Positions 11,688 through 19,656 are shown, numbered from the stretch's first letter. The stretch is 39,523 nt of DNA from Chloroflexota bacterium (GCA_005880445.1 VBGJ01000154.1:1-39523); one strand, 5' to 3'. Translations and numbers: made by a program. The notes: generated by a model not told the origin, from the letters alone.

Positions 11688-13007
11688 TCAGCTGCCCGGC
11701 TCTTCCTCGGGCGCCACCACCGGCGCCGGCTCGGTCTCGGGTGCAGCCGTTTCTGACTCAGCGTCGGAGGTCACCATGCCGTTCGGGCTCGCATCCTCAA
11801 CTTGCTGCACCGGCTCCGTCGCTCCACTCGCGGCCGGGGCCGGCGACTCCTCCTCGTCCTCGTCGTCTTCAGGAAAATCGTACGAAGGCGGCTCGTACAC
11901 GCCGCCCTCACCCGTCGGCCCGCCCCCATGGAGCTGGCGCAGCGACAGGCTGATGCGCCGGCGCACCTTGTCGGCGCTGAGCACCATGACGTCGACCTCG
12001 TCGCCGACCTTGAGCACGTCTTCCGTGCGGTCGACGTGATCCCACGAGAGCTCGCTGATGTGCAGCAGCCCCTCCACGCCGTCGGCGATCTGCAGGAACG
12101 CGCCGTACTTCTTCGTCTTGGTGACGACCCCACTCACCGCCTTGCCGGGGGCGAAACGCTGCTCGATCGTCTCCCATGGGTCATCCGACATCTGGCGCAG
12201 TGACAGGCTGATGCGCGACAGCTCGGCGTCGAGCTTGATCACCTTGACGCGCACCTCATCACCGACGTTGAGCACGTCGCTCACGTTGTTGATGCGGTCC
12301 CAGGAGAGCTCGCTGATGTGGATCAGCCCGTCCGCGCCCCCGAGGTTGACGAAGGCGCCATACGACGTCACACCGCTCACCTTGCCCGTGACCACGTCGC
12401 CCATCTTCAACTTCTCGAAGAGCTCTTCGCGCTGACGGGCCCGGTCCTCATCCTGCGCCGCACGCTGCGACACGATGAGACGATTGCGCTTCCGGTTGAC
12501 CTCGAGGATCTTGACCGGAATCTTCGTCCCGACCAGCTCCATCAAGTTGCCTGAGAACTGTCGTGCCACCTGGCTGCTGGGCAGAAACCCGCGCAAGCCC
12601 ATGATGTTGACGATCAGCCCACCCTTGTTCTGTTCACGCACCTCGGCGTCGAGGATCTCGCCCTCTGACTCCTTCTGCGCCACCGCCTGCCAGATGCCCT
12701 CGGCACGGGCCTTGCGCAGGCTGAGGACGACATTCCCTTTCTCGTCCTCCGGCTGGATGATGTAGACCTTGACCTGATCGCCGGGGTTGAGCGAGACCTG
12801 CTGCTCGCCGCGCGCCGACAGCTCACGGTTCGAGATGACACCTTCGCTCTTCGCGCCGATGTCAACCAGCACCTCGTCGGGATCCACGCGGACCACCACG
12901 CCATCGACGATGTCGCCATGGGCCAGTGCCCGAATCGAGTTTTGATCCTCCTTGAGGAGGTCCTCCATCGTGAGGGTCTCGGGCTCCTGGATGGCTGTCG
13001 GGGTCAA
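11688..13007 (-). CDS. rpsA: 30S ribosomal protein S1
   Basis: Protein that binds mRNA on the 30S platform. 439 residues with four S1/OB-fold repeats at about 28-100, 115-180, 200-270 and 285-355. Repeats 3 and 4 are the canonical ones (SYGAFVNLGGADGLIHISEL and KYGAFLQIADGVEGLLHISE). An acidic, Pro-rich tail follows. Four repeats are usual for terrabacterial S1, against six in E. coli. The TTG start is supported by AAAGGAG 5-6 nt upstream; an internal ATG 14 codons later (MEDLLKEDQNSI) is the alternative. The upstream leader is long and hairpin-rich, which suggests post-transcriptional control. Confidence 0.95.
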   Translation of the reverse strand: MTPTAIQEPETLTMEDLLKEDQNSIRALAHGDIVDGVVVRVDPDEVLVDIGAKSEGVISNRELSARGEQQVSLNPGDQVKVYIIQPEDEKGNVVLSLRKARAEGIWQAVAQKESEGEILDAEVREQNKGGLIVNIMGLRGFLPSSQVARQFSGNLMELVGTKIPVKILEVNRKRNRLIVSQRAAQDEDRARQREELFEKLKMGDVVTGKVSGVTSYGAFVNLGGADGLIHISELSWDRINNVSDVLNVGDEVRVKVIKLDAELSRISLSLRQMSDDPWETIEQRFAPGKAVSGVVTKTKKYGAFLQIADGVEGLLHISELSWDHVDRTEDVLKVGDEVDVMVLSADKVRRRISLSLRQLHGGGPTGEGGVYEPPSYDFPEDDEDEEESPAPAASGATEPVQQVEDASPNGMVTSDAESETAAPETEPAPVVAPEEEPGS

Positions 13008-13033
13008 ATGTCTCCTTTGTGCCGTTTGGTCCT

Positions 13034-13087
13034 CGCGCGAAGCGCGGCCGGCGGTCCACGCCGCCGTGATACGGGCCTGCCACCCGT
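13034..13087 (-). promoter_or_regulatory. Three-hairpin 5' leader of rpsA
   Basis: Between the probable rpsA promoter and its start codon lie three successive stem-loops: ACGGG/CCCGT (13071-13087, 7-nt loop), CGGCGG/CCGCCG (13049-13066, 6-nt loop) and CGCGC/GCGCG (13034-13046, 3-nt loop). The last ends about 15 nt before the AAAGGAG site. Autoregulation of S1 through a structured leader is known in E. coli; that the same happens here is inference. Confidence 0.5.
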
Positions 13088-13151
13088 GAACGCGATCGCA
13101 CCTGGGGCCTCACTGGGGCGCGTTTGCTCCATTGCCACTGCGATCGTGGCG

Positions 13152-13157
13152 AGTGTA
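13152..13157 (-). promoter_or_regulatory. Probable rpsA -10 box (TACACT)
   Basis: The minus strand reads GGTACACTC here, identical over those nine bases to the sequence upstream of rpsU in this window. It would give a leader of about 140 nt that includes the three hairpins. No good -35 stands at 17 nt. Confidence 0.45.
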
Positions 13158-13255
13158 CCACCGCTGTCAGTCGTCGAATCGTTGCAACGCGTTGGCGGCG
13201 GCGCGACAGTGCGATCAGAGGGCGCGTCGCACAGCCGTGGGACGCTGCCGTCGCA

Positions 13256-13477
13256 ATGCGGGTCACCATCACTTGCGAGGACTGCGGCGAGCGGCACCGC
13301 CTCGAGCGGCGCGTCAGCGAGCCGGGACCCATCTGGATCATCTGCCACAACTGCGAGCTGCCGCTGCAGGCGCTGCTCGAGGGGCCGATCGCGGCCGAGA
13401 CCGCGTCCGAGCCGTCGCCGGCGCCGGTGCGCCCCTCGGCCTGGTCCGGAGTCCTCGACTTCTCCAGCGCGGCGTAG
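13256..13477 (+). CDS. Small zinc-ribbon protein, 73 aa
   Basis: The sequence MRVTITCEDCGERHRLERR followed 21 residues or so later by WIICHNCELPLQALLEG gives two CxxC knuckles, a typical zinc ribbon. The rest is an Ala/Pro-rich tail. The frame is open upstream to 13124, but the ATG just before the first strand is the natural start; no strong ribosome binding site is seen. It is the first plus-strand gene facing away from rpsA and lies 67 nt before clpS. Small zinc ribbons of this type bind nucleic acid or metal; the role here is unknown. Confidence 0.6.
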   Translation: MRVTITCEDCGERHRLERRVSEPGPIWIICHNCELPLQALLEGPIAAETASEPSPAPVRPSAWSGVLDFSSAA

Positions 13478-13534
13478 CCGCAGACGGGACCGCCGGGCGA
13501 AAGCCGGCCCTCCCCCTCTCGCCTGTCGCTGGAT

Positions 13535-13540
13535 TACGCT
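13535..13540 (+). promoter_or_regulatory. -10 box (TACGCT) of clpS
   Basis: TACGCT lies 7 nt before the clpS ATG (4 nt before an in-frame GTG). This is the same leaderless arrangement as uvrA and the MBL gene. Confidence 0.5.
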
Positions 13541-13544
13541 GTAG

Positions 13545-13841
13545 GTGATGGCGACCACCACCGCCCCCGCCCCGGTCAAGGACCCGGCCCGGCGAGAGCG
13601 AGTCAGCCGCGAGTTCGGCTGGAACGTGCTCGTCTGGAACGACCCCATCACCCTGATGTCCTATGTCGTCCTCGTGTTTCGCCGGCTCTTCGGCTACGAC
13701 CACGAGACCGCGACCCGGCTGATGCTCCAGGTCCACAACGAGGGCCGCGCGGTGGTGGCGACGCAACCGCGCGAGCAGGCCGAGGTCTCGGTGGCCCGCC
13801 TCCACGCGTTCGGTCTGCAAGCCACGCTCGCGCGCCCCTGA
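13545..13841 (+). CDS. clpS: ATP-dependent Clp protease adaptor ClpS
   Basis: N-recognin that delivers N-degron substrates to the Clp-N domain of ClpC/ClpA. 98 residues from GTG 13545, or 97 from ATG 13548. Family landmarks are WNVLVWNDPITLMSYVVLVF (substrate pocket, with the N-D pair), LFGYDHETATRLMLQVHNEG, and GRAVVATQPREQAE. The 25 residues before the domain are flexible and basic. clpC is nearby on the opposite strand, and the next gene encodes DUF2017, the usual actinobacterial partner of clpS. Confidence 0.95.
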   Translation: MMATTTAPAPVKDPARRERVSREFGWNVLVWNDPITLMSYVVLVFRRLFGYDHETATRLMLQVHNEGRAVVATQPREQAEVSVARLHAFGLQATLARP

Positions 13842-13848
13842 CCTCACC

Positions 13849-14298
13849 GTGGCACAGGTGCTCCGGCGACGGGGTCGCATCCAGATGAAGCTCGACTCGC
13901 GAGAGCGCGAAGCACTCGCAAGCATCCTCGACCAGCTCACGCCGCGCGTCGCCGGAACCCTGTCCGCGGGCCGTCGAGCCTACGACGACCCCACGCTGCA
14001 GGCCGAGTACGACCGCTGGGTGCGCCCCGAGGTCGAGCACGGCCGGGAGGCCGACATCGACGTGGTGCGTAGCGGGCTCTCCAGCGGCGAAGACACCCTG
14101 CCCCTCACCGAAGCTCAGGCGCTGTGCTGGCTGCGGGCCTTCAACCACCTGCGCGCCGCCGCGGGCGAGATCCTCGGCATCGACGCCGACGGCTGGGAGG
14201 AGCAGACCGACGCCGCCACCCGTGCGCGGCCCGAATTCGGCATCCTCATCGCCCTCGGCTGGATCCAGGAAGAGCTCGTCGCCGCTCTGGAGTCCTAG
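13849..14298 (+). CDS. DUF2017 family protein
   Basis: 149 residues. GTG 13849 is preferred because the N-terminal pattern (VLRRRGRIQMKLDSREREALASIL) matches the usual DUF2017 start; an internal ATG 12 codons later is the alternative. The protein is helical, with the family-like LCWLRAFNHLRAAAGEILGI in the centre and a hydrophobic C-terminal helix. Function is unknown. DUF2017 genes regularly follow clpS in Actinobacteria, and here the gap is 7 nt, so co-transcription is very likely. The stop codon is 3 nt from the convergent nadC stop, with no terminator between. Confidence 0.85.
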   Translation: MAQVLRRRGRIQMKLDSREREALASILDQLTPRVAGTLSAGRRAYDDPTLQAEYDRWVRPEVEHGREADIDVVRSGLSSGEDTLPLTEAQALCWLRAFNHLRAAAGEILGIDADGWEEQTDAATRARPEFGILIALGWIQEELVAALES

Positions 14299-14301
14299 AG
14301 C

Positions 14302-15186
14302 TCAGTAGCGCGTGACCTTCATCGAGAAGTCGAGCGCGCTGGCGGAATGCGTGAGGGCTCCGACGCTGATGTAGTCGGCGCCGGCGAGCGCGTAGGCACG
14401 CGCGTTGGTCACCTGGACGCCGCCGCTCACCTCGACCACCGCGCGGCCGCGGATGATCTGCATCGCCTCGCGCACCTGGCCGCAGGAGAAGTTGTCGAGC
14501 AGGACGCGGGGGGCCTTGTCGGCGAGCGCCTGCTCCAGCTCCTGCAGGTTGCTCACCTCGACGATGAGGTCCGCTTCGTCGGGATAGGCCTTGCGCGCCG
14601 CACGCAGCGCCGGGCTGATCCCGCCGACCAGCGCGAGGTGCGTGTCCTTGACCAGCACCGAGTCCCAGAGGCCCATGCGGTGGTTGACGGCACCGCCCAT
14701 GCGAGTCGCGTACTTCTCGAACCCGCGCAGCCCGGGAGTCGTCTTCCTGGTGTCGAGGATCTTGGTTTTCGTGCCCTCCACCGCTTTGACGAATCGCGCG
14801 GTCGTGGACGCGATGCCACTGAGATGTTGGAGGAAGTTCAGACCGACGCGCTCGCCCTTGAGGATGCCCCGAGCCGGACCGTGCAGCCGGGCGACGATCT
14901 GGTCCTCCTGGACCTTCTCACCATCCTTGACCTTCGCGTCGAACTGGATGCGCTCGTCGATCAGCTGGAAGACACGCTGCGTGATGCTGAGTCCCGCGAT
15001 GACACCATCCTGCTTGCAGACGATCTTGCCCCGACACGTCGTGTCCGCGGGGATGACGGCGTCGGTGGTCACGTCACCGGGACCGATGTCCTCCGCGAGC
15101 GCAGCAGCGATGATGGTATCGATCGTGTCAGGGGCGAGCGCATCGGTGATCGGCTCAAACGTCGTGGTCAAGGTGTGCTCCTTCAT
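14302..15186 (-). CDS. nadC: Nicotinate-nucleotide pyrophosphorylase (carboxylating)
   Basis: Quinolinate phosphoribosyltransferase: converts quinolinate and PRPP to nicotinate mononucleotide, the last step of the de novo pathway served by the adjacent nadB. 294 residues from ATG 15184-15186. Motifs include EDIGPGDVTTDAVIP, the PRPP-site LNFLQHLSGIAS, ILDTRKTTPGLR, and the C-terminal VVEVSGGV and ADYISVGALTHS. A second start, TTG at 15171, has AAGGAG 6-7 nt upstream and also gives a normal N-terminus, so either is possible. The gene overlaps nadB by 17-32 nt. nadA is not in the window. Confidence 0.96.
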   Translation of the reverse strand: MKEHTLTTTFEPITDALAPDTIDTIIAAALAEDIGPGDVTTDAVIPADTTCRGKIVCKQDGVIAGLSITQRVFQLIDERIQFDAKVKDGEKVQEDQIVARLHGPARGILKGERVGLNFLQHLSGIASTTARFVKAVEGTKTKILDTRKTTPGLRGFEKYATRMGGAVNHRMGLWDSVLVKDTHLALVGGISPALRAARKAYPDEADLIVEVSNLQELEQALADKAPRVLLDNFSCGQVREAMQIIRGRAVVEVSGGVQVTNARAYALAGADYISVGALTHSASALDFSMKVTRY

Positions 15187-16741
15187 CCTTGTGCATGACG
15201 AGCGAGCCATGCCATTGGCCGGTGCAGTCCGGAAAATCCATACGCAGGTGACATCCGCGGCTCTCCTCGCGCGCGAGCGCGGCAGCGCAGACGAGTGACG
15301 CGGCGGTTGCCGCCGCGCGCAGACGTGTCGCTTGCAGTGACGAGTCGCCGTCGCAGTCCGCGGCGATGCCGTCGCACACCGACGCTGCCTGGTGGAGCCC
15401 GTCCGCGTCGCGCACGACGCCGGCACCCTCCCAGAGCGCATCCTCGAGGGCCTGCCACCGTGGCCGGGGGTCGATCGACGGCGATGCCGCGCGACCACCG
15501 TCTCCGCCTACCGGCGGCGGAGGAGCCTCACCGATGTCGGTGAGCGCGGACTCGGCGGCGCGGCGCCCGAACACCACAGATTCGAGCAGGCTGTTGCTCG
15601 CCAGACGGTTGGCGCCGTGCACCCCGCTCGACGCCGCTTCGCCGCAGGCGTAGAGGCCGTGAACGCTCGTCGCCGCGCGCAAATCCGTGCGCACACCGCC
15701 GATGGTGTAGTGAGCTGCCGGTGCGATCGGAATCAGGTCTCGCGTGATGTCGATGCCGTACTCGAGGCACGTGCGATGGACGCCCGGGAACCGGACCGTG
15801 GCGCGCGCACCGATCGGCCTGCAGTCCAGGAACACGTGCGACGCGCCGCTGGAGCGGAGCTCATCCCAAATGGCCCGGGCGACGACGTCCCTGCCGCCGA
15901 GCTCACCGTCCACATGCTTCTCGAGGACGAACCGTCTTCCTTCCTGATTCCGAATCACCGCCCCCTCTCCACGCACCGCTTCGCTGATCAGAAAGTGCGG
16001 TGCACGGTCGAGGGTGAGCGCAGTGGGATGGAACTGCATGAACTCCATGCCTGCGAGCTCTGCGCCGGACTCATACGCGAGCGCGAGCCCGTCACCGGTC
16101 GCCGACGGCGGATTCGTCGAGTTCCGCCACAACCGCGCTGCCCCGCCACTGGCGAGCACGACCGCCCGAGCGGCCAAGTGATGCACCACACCGTTGTCGG
16201 CGTCGATCATCTCCACGCCCACGCAGCGGCCCGCATTGTCGACACTCAAGCGCGTCACCTGGGCATGCTCGAGCACGCGCACACCAGAGGTGCGCACACG
16301 GCGTATCAGCACACTCTCGATCTCGAGTCCAGTGCCGTCACCGCGCGCGTGGACGATGCGCGCTCGTGAATGCGCGGCCTCGCGACCCAACGATAGCTCG
16401 CCATCCTGTGTGTCGAACACCACACCCCATTCGGCCAGCTGACGAATGCGCTCGGGACCTTCCTCGACGAGCACGCGCACTGCTTCCGGATTGCTCAGCC
16501 CGCGACCGGCTGCCATGGTGTCGTCGTAGTGGCGTTGCACGCTGTCGTCGCTGGCTATGGCGGCCGCGATGCCTCCCTGTGCCCAACGGCTGCAACCGTC
16601 GTCCAGCTCACCCTTGGTGAGCAGGGCCACGCGCGCACGCGGCGCGGCGGTGAGCGCTGCACACAGTCCAGCGATGCCGCTCCCGATGATGATGACGTCG
16701 AACGCATTTCGCGCGGTGGTGAACTCGGCCGCGATGTTCAG
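15155..16741 (-). CDS. nadB: L-aspartate oxidase, probable CTG start
   Basis: FAD enzyme that oxidises L-aspartate to iminoaspartate for quinolinate synthesis. The dinucleotide-binding motif FDVIIIGSGIAGLCAAL lies upstream of the first GTG (16630), so the gene must start earlier. No ATG, GTG or TTG exists in frame before the preceding region. The best candidate is CTG 16739-16741, whose CTGA overlaps the panD stop just as ATGA and GTGA overlaps join other genes here. That gives 528 residues. Further landmarks are DGCSRWAQGGIAAAI, the HPTAL segment (MEFMQFHPTALT), AVRGEGA, and APAAHYTIGGVRTD followed by GLYACGEAASSGVHGANRLA. Identity is firm; the start is inferred. Confidence 0.93.
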   Translation of the reverse strand: MNIAAEFTTARNAFDVIIIGSGIAGLCAALTAAPRARVALLTKGELDDGCSRWAQGGIAAAIASDDSVQRHYDDTMAAGRGLSNPEAVRVLVEEGPERIRQLAEWGVVFDTQDGELSLGREAAHSRARIVHARGDGTGLEIESVLIRRVRTSGVRVLEHAQVTRLSVDNAGRCVGVEMIDADNGVVHHLAARAVVLASGGAARLWRNSTNPPSATGDGLALAYESGAELAGMEFMQFHPTALTLDRAPHFLISEAVRGEGAVIRNQEGRRFVLEKHVDGELGGRDVVARAIWDELRSSGASHVFLDCRPIGARATVRFPGVHRTCLEYGIDITRDLIPIAPAAHYTIGGVRTDLRAATSVHGLYACGEAASSGVHGANRLASNSLLESVVFGRRAAESALTDIGEAPPPPVGGDGGRAASPSIDPRPRWQALEDALWEGAGVVRDADGLHQAASVCDGIAADCDGDSSLQATRLRAAATAASLVCAAALAREESRGCHLRMDFPDCTGQWHGSLVMHKDEGAHLDHDV

Positions 16742-16821
16742 TGGAGTACGCCCAAACTGCGCAGTCCTTCGTAATCGAGAGCCGCCCGTGTCACGGTGGC
16801 ACGGTGGATCTCCGATCTCAT
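16738..16821 (-). pseudogene. panD: Aspartate 1-decarboxylase remnant (27 codons)
   Basis: The ATG overlaps the panC stop (ATGA). The product begins MRSEIHRATVTRAALDYEG, a clear match to the PanD N-terminus (K/S-x-IHRATVT...YxG). Normal PanD is 110-140 residues and self-cleaves between Gly24 and Ser25 to make the pyruvoyl group. Here the sequence breaks exactly after that Gly, near 16765, and continues LRSLGVLH to a stop that overlaps the nadB CTG. The overlap suggests that the last codons are the original PanD C-terminus, so the missing 270-330 nt would be an in-frame deletion. The product cannot make beta-alanine. Assembly error is the main alternative. Confidence 0.82.
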
Positions 16822-17741
16822 GAGGACCCGTTGCATTCTTGTTGTGGCGCGCCGCAGACGAGAGGCGCCTCGTCGACCCCCAGGCGCAATGTATCGATCA
16901 GCCGAGTGCTTCCTATGGTAGCAGCCACCAGGATTTTGCATCCTGGGCCTGCGATTTCAACATCCGTGAAGCCATCAGGCTCGACCAGCGCGACGTAGTC
17001 GATGTCGAGACCAGCGGTCTCGAGCGCTGCGCGCACCGGCGAAAGCAGCTCCAACGCGGCCCGCTGTCCCGCTCCGAACCGGCATGCCGCGGCCGCCAAA
17101 CCGGCCGGGATGGCGCCGGCACGAGCGCGCTGGCCGGCATCGAGATACGCGTTGCGACTGGACAGCGCGACGCCGTCCGAGTCACGAACGGTCGGGCATT
17201 CGATAACCGCCACACCCGTGTCGAGGTCCGCCGCCAGGCGGGTGACCATCGCGCACTGCTGCGCATCTTTGGCGCCGAAATACGCGCGGTCGGGCCGGGC
17301 CGCGACGAACAGCTTGGTGACCACCAGGGCGACGCCGTCGAGGTGCCCCGGCCGGCTCACGGCCTCCAGACTGCCGCCGAGCGTGCCCTGGATGTGCACA
17401 GACGTGATGCCGCCGGGCGGATACATCGCCTCGGCTGACGGCGAGAAGGCGGCATCGACGCCCAGCTGCTCCAGCGCACTCAAATCGGCGTCCAGGGTGC
17501 GCGGATACGTAGCGTAGTCCTCAGTCGGGCCGAACTGAGTCGGGTTGACGAAGATACTGACCACAACGCGATCGCACTCTGCACGCGCTCGGCGTACAAG
17601 ACTGAGATGTCCCTCGTGGAGCGCGCCCATGGTCGGCACCAATCCGACGCTCATCCCGGCGGCGTGACACCGCAGCGACCAGCGGCGCAGTTGGTCGGGC
17701 GTCGCGAGACGGACCAGCCGGTCAGTGGAACGAGTGGGCAT
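16818..17741 (-). CDS. panC: Pantothenate synthetase (pantoate-beta-alanine ligase)
   Basis: Condenses pantoate and beta-alanine with ATP to give pantothenate. 307 residues. Landmarks: VPTMGALHEGHLSLVRRA (ATP-binding HxGH), VSIFVNPTQFGPTEDYATYP, ARPDRAYFGAKDAQQ, and SSRNAYLD with the KMSKS-like loop. The start overlaps the panB 3' end by 20 nt, and the stop overlaps panD by 4 nt. The encoded enzyme looks fully functional, which contrasts with the broken panD that should supply its beta-alanine. Confidence 0.97.
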   Translation of the reverse strand: MPTRSTDRLVRLATPDQLRRWSLRCHAAGMSVGLVPTMGALHEGHLSLVRRARAECDRVVVSIFVNPTQFGPTEDYATYPRTLDADLSALEQLGVDAAFSPSAEAMYPPGGITSVHIQGTLGGSLEAVSRPGHLDGVALVVTKLFVAARPDRAYFGAKDAQQCAMVTRLAADLDTGVAVIECPTVRDSDGVALSSRNAYLDAGQRARAGAIPAGLAAAACRFGAGQRAALELLSPVRAALETAGLDIDYVALVEPDGFTDVEIAGPGCKILVAATIGSTRLIDTLRLGVDEAPLVCGAPQQECNGSS

Positions 17742-18528
17742 CGTCGGGAAAGGTTCCCTCGCCTACCGCTGCAGCGAATGCCCGGGCGGCGCCGACAACC
17801 TGGTCACCGACGTCGGCAAATGTGCGGGCGAACTTCGGTAGCGAGCCGCGGGTGTGCGGGGTGATGCCGAGGAGGTCGTGCAGGACGAGCACCTGCGCGT
17901 CGCAGTCGGGTCCAGCGCCGATGCCGATCGTCGGGATGGTCAACATGGCGGTGATGCGGGCCGCCAGATCGCGCGGCATCCCCTCGAGCACGATGGCGAA
18001 GGCGCCGGCGCGCTCCAGGGCGATGGCGTCGCTGACGATCTGCTCCCGGGAGTCTTCCGTCCTGCCCTGGACGCGCATGCCGCCAAATGCATTGACCGAC
18101 TGCGGCGTGAGGCCCAGGTGGCACATCACCGGAATGCCCCGCTGGGTGAGGCGGGCGACGAGATCGAGGACCCAGCCGCCCTCCACCTTGACCGCGTGCA
18201 TTCCCGCTTTCAGGAAGTCCACCGCCGCGGCGACTGCCGCGTCACATCCGGATTGGTACGTCCCGAACGGCATGTCACCCACGAGGAGCGCGTCGGGCGC
18301 CCCGCGGGCGACGGCGCGAGCATGGTGAAGCATCTCGGCCATCGACACGGGAAGCGTGTTCGCGTAGCCAAGGACGTTGTCGGCGAGCGAGTCGCCGACG
18401 AGGATCACGGGAATCCCGGCCTCGGTGAGCAGCCGTGCGGTCGGCCAGTCGTAGGCGGTGAGCATGGCGAATCGCCGCCCCTCGCGCTTCGCCGTGGCGA
18501 GGTCGTTGATGGTGACGCCCACGATCAC
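17722..18528 (-). CDS. panB: 3-methyl-2-oxobutanoate hydroxymethyltransferase
   Basis: Ketopantoate hydroxymethyltransferase: adds a hydroxymethyl group from methylene-THF to 2-oxoisovalerate. 268 residues, normal length, TIM-barrel. Landmarks: AMLTAYDWPTARLL, VGDSLADNVLGYANTLPVS (metal-binding Asp), GDMPFGTYQ, VKVEGG, HLGLTPQSVNAFGG, and IPTIGIGAGPDCDAQVLVLH near the C-terminus. It overlaps both the DUF2520 gene (4 nt) and panC (20 nt), so it is translationally coupled in one operon. Confidence 0.97.
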   Translation of the reverse strand: MIVGVTINDLATAKREGRRFAMLTAYDWPTARLLTEAGIPVILVGDSLADNVLGYANTLPVSMAEMLHHARAVARGAPDALLVGDMPFGTYQSGCDAAVAAAVDFLKAGMHAVKVEGGWVLDLVARLTQRGIPVMCHLGLTPQSVNAFGGMRVQGRTEDSREQIVSDAIALERAGAFAIVLEGMPRDLAARITAMLTIPTIGIGAGPDCDAQVLVLHDLLGITPHTRGSLPKFARTFADVGDQVVGAARAFAAAVGEGTFPDDAHSFH

Positions 18529-19406
18529 GCCACCTGGGGCATCGGCGCGACGGCGAGGCCCAGTTCGGCGACGTCGCGGCCGGCCAGGCGGGCCGTTTCG
18601 ACGGCGAGCATCACGTACAGGTCGCGGGCATCGGGATACGGCGCCAGCGCCCGCAGGTGAGCGGCGATCGTGGCGGCGTCGCCGCGCACGGCGGGGCCGG
18701 TCAGCGCTGCAGCAGCGTCACCGGCCCTCGCGTTGGCAGCCGTGCCATGCAGCAGCGCGGTGAGCGCCGGCCGTGCCACGTCGCGCGCGACCCCCGCCGC
18801 CTCGAAGAGCGCGACCGCACGGTCCAGCAGCGCCACCGAGCCGCTGGCGACGAGCACGGCGGCGGCGTGGTACACGGCTCGGCCGCTCTCGGGCACGACG
18901 ATGCGCTGGCCGCCGAGCGCATCGACCAGCTGCAACAGATCGGCCTCCAGGTGCCCGTCCGCCTCGACGCGGAAATACGAGCCACGGAGCAGATCAGCGC
19001 TACCCGCGCCGGCAAGCGCCTGCAGGGGATGCAGGACGCCGACGTCGGCGCCAATCCGGCGCAACGCGCCGAGCGCCTCGGGCCCGAGGCTGGCCGCGCA
19101 GTGCACCACGGAGTGTTCTCGCAGCGCCGGGCCGCGGGCTGCGATCTCCGCGGCGACGACACTGATGACGCCGTCGGGCACGGTAAGGAAGGTCAGATCC
19201 GCAGACCGCACCACCGCGAGCGGAGTCGATCTCAAGCCTGCACCGACCGATGCCGCAAGCCTGCCCGCGCCGGCTGGATCTCGGCTCGACACCGCAACCA
19301 CGCGATAGCCGGCACGCGTCGCGGCTAGGGAGAGCGCAGTGCCGGCGCGTCCCGCCCCCACCACGCCGAGCGTAGGCGCACCCACGCGCGCGGCGGTGTC
19401 CTTCAC
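18525..19406 (-). CDS. Rossmann-like / DUF2520 protein, possible ketopantoate reductase substitute
   Basis: 293 residues from GTG 19404-19406, with AGGAG about 10 nt upstream; the frame stays open upstream to 19499. An N-terminal NAD(P)-binding Rossmann fold (PTLGVVGAGRAGTALSLAA) is followed by HPLQALAG and a helical DUF2520 domain (VYHAAAVLVASG... to the end). It belongs to the 6-phosphogluconate dehydrogenase-like superfamily. DUF2520 genes often sit in pan operons, and a ketopantoate reductase role (PanE) has been suggested from that context; nothing here proves it. It is first in the panB-panC-panD-nadB-nadC operon, downstream of a TACACT promoter box. Confidence 0.85.
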   Translation of the reverse strand: MKDTAARVGAPTLGVVGAGRAGTALSLAATRAGYRVVAVSSRDPAGAGRLAASVGAGLRSTPLAVVRSADLTFLTVPDGVISVVAAEIAARGPALREHSVVHCAASLGPEALGALRRIGADVGVLHPLQALAGAGSADLLRGSYFRVEADGHLEADLLQLVDALGGQRIVVPESGRAVYHAAAVLVASGSVALLDRAVALFEAAGVARDVARPALTALLHGTAANARAGDAAAALTGPAVRGDAATIAAHLRALAPYPDARDLYVMLAVETARLAGRDVAELGLAVAPMPQVA

Positions 19407-19469
19407 GTCTCGGTCACTCCTGGATCCAAGCGCTTTTCCACCTGGCCCGTTGCGGGTCAGCCTGCTCGA

Positions 19470-19475
19470 AGTGTA
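19470..19475 (-). promoter_or_regulatory. -10 box (TACACT) of the pan-nad operon
   Basis: TACACT on the minus strand would start a transcript about 57 nt before the GTG of the DUF2520 gene, leaving room for its AGGAG ribosome binding site. It lies about 40 nt downstream of structured element A, which would therefore fall upstream of this promoter. Confidence 0.45.
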
Positions 19476-19516
19476 CGCGCGTCCCTCGGCGCTCGGCATG
19501 CGGGAGCGACTTCCAA

Positions 19517-19638
19517 GGAGGGTTGGGTCGGGGGTTGCCGAGGGCGTAGGAGGCCGCGGCTGCCCCCGCGGCCGAGGGGAGCGGCAGCGGACACCAGTCA
19601 GGGTGTCCGCGCAGCGGCAACCAAGGCGACCACCCTCC
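19517..19638 (+). repeat. Structured element A (three-way junction), plus orientation
   Basis: An outer stem of about 20 bp pairs 19517-19540 with 19615-19638: GGAGGGT/ACCCTCC, GGTCG/CGACC and GGTTGCCG/CGGCAACC, separated by small bulges. It encloses two perfect hairpins: GGCCGCGG/CCGCGGCC with a 6-nt loop (19552-19573) and GCGGACACC/GGTGTCCGC with a 6-nt loop (19587-19610). The 13-nt linker between them is GAGGGGAGCGGCA. Element B, read on the minus strand, has the same plan and a matching linker. The element lies between the dedA stop and the pan operon promoter. Whether it acts as RNA or DNA is not known; no coding frame or T-run explains it. Confidence 0.7.
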
Positions 19639-19656
19639 CAACCCCTCGTCGATCAA

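Noticed and set aside
15155-16630. nadB starting at GTG 16630
   Set aside because: This would remove the FAD-binding GSGIAG motif that is readable in the same frame just upstream.
19541-19573. Element A as a REP sequence mobilised by a RAYT transposase
   Set aside because: A GTAG occurs just before hairpin 1 in element A, as in REP units, but element B has none at that place, the elements are larger than REPs, and no tyrosine transposase gene is in the window.
19517-19638. Element A as a known RNA (SRP RNA, RNase P RNA, tmRNA)
   Set aside because: The conserved cores of these RNAs are not present, and the three-way-junction plan does not match them. 6S RNA cannot be fully excluded but lacks the expected single long bulged hairpin.
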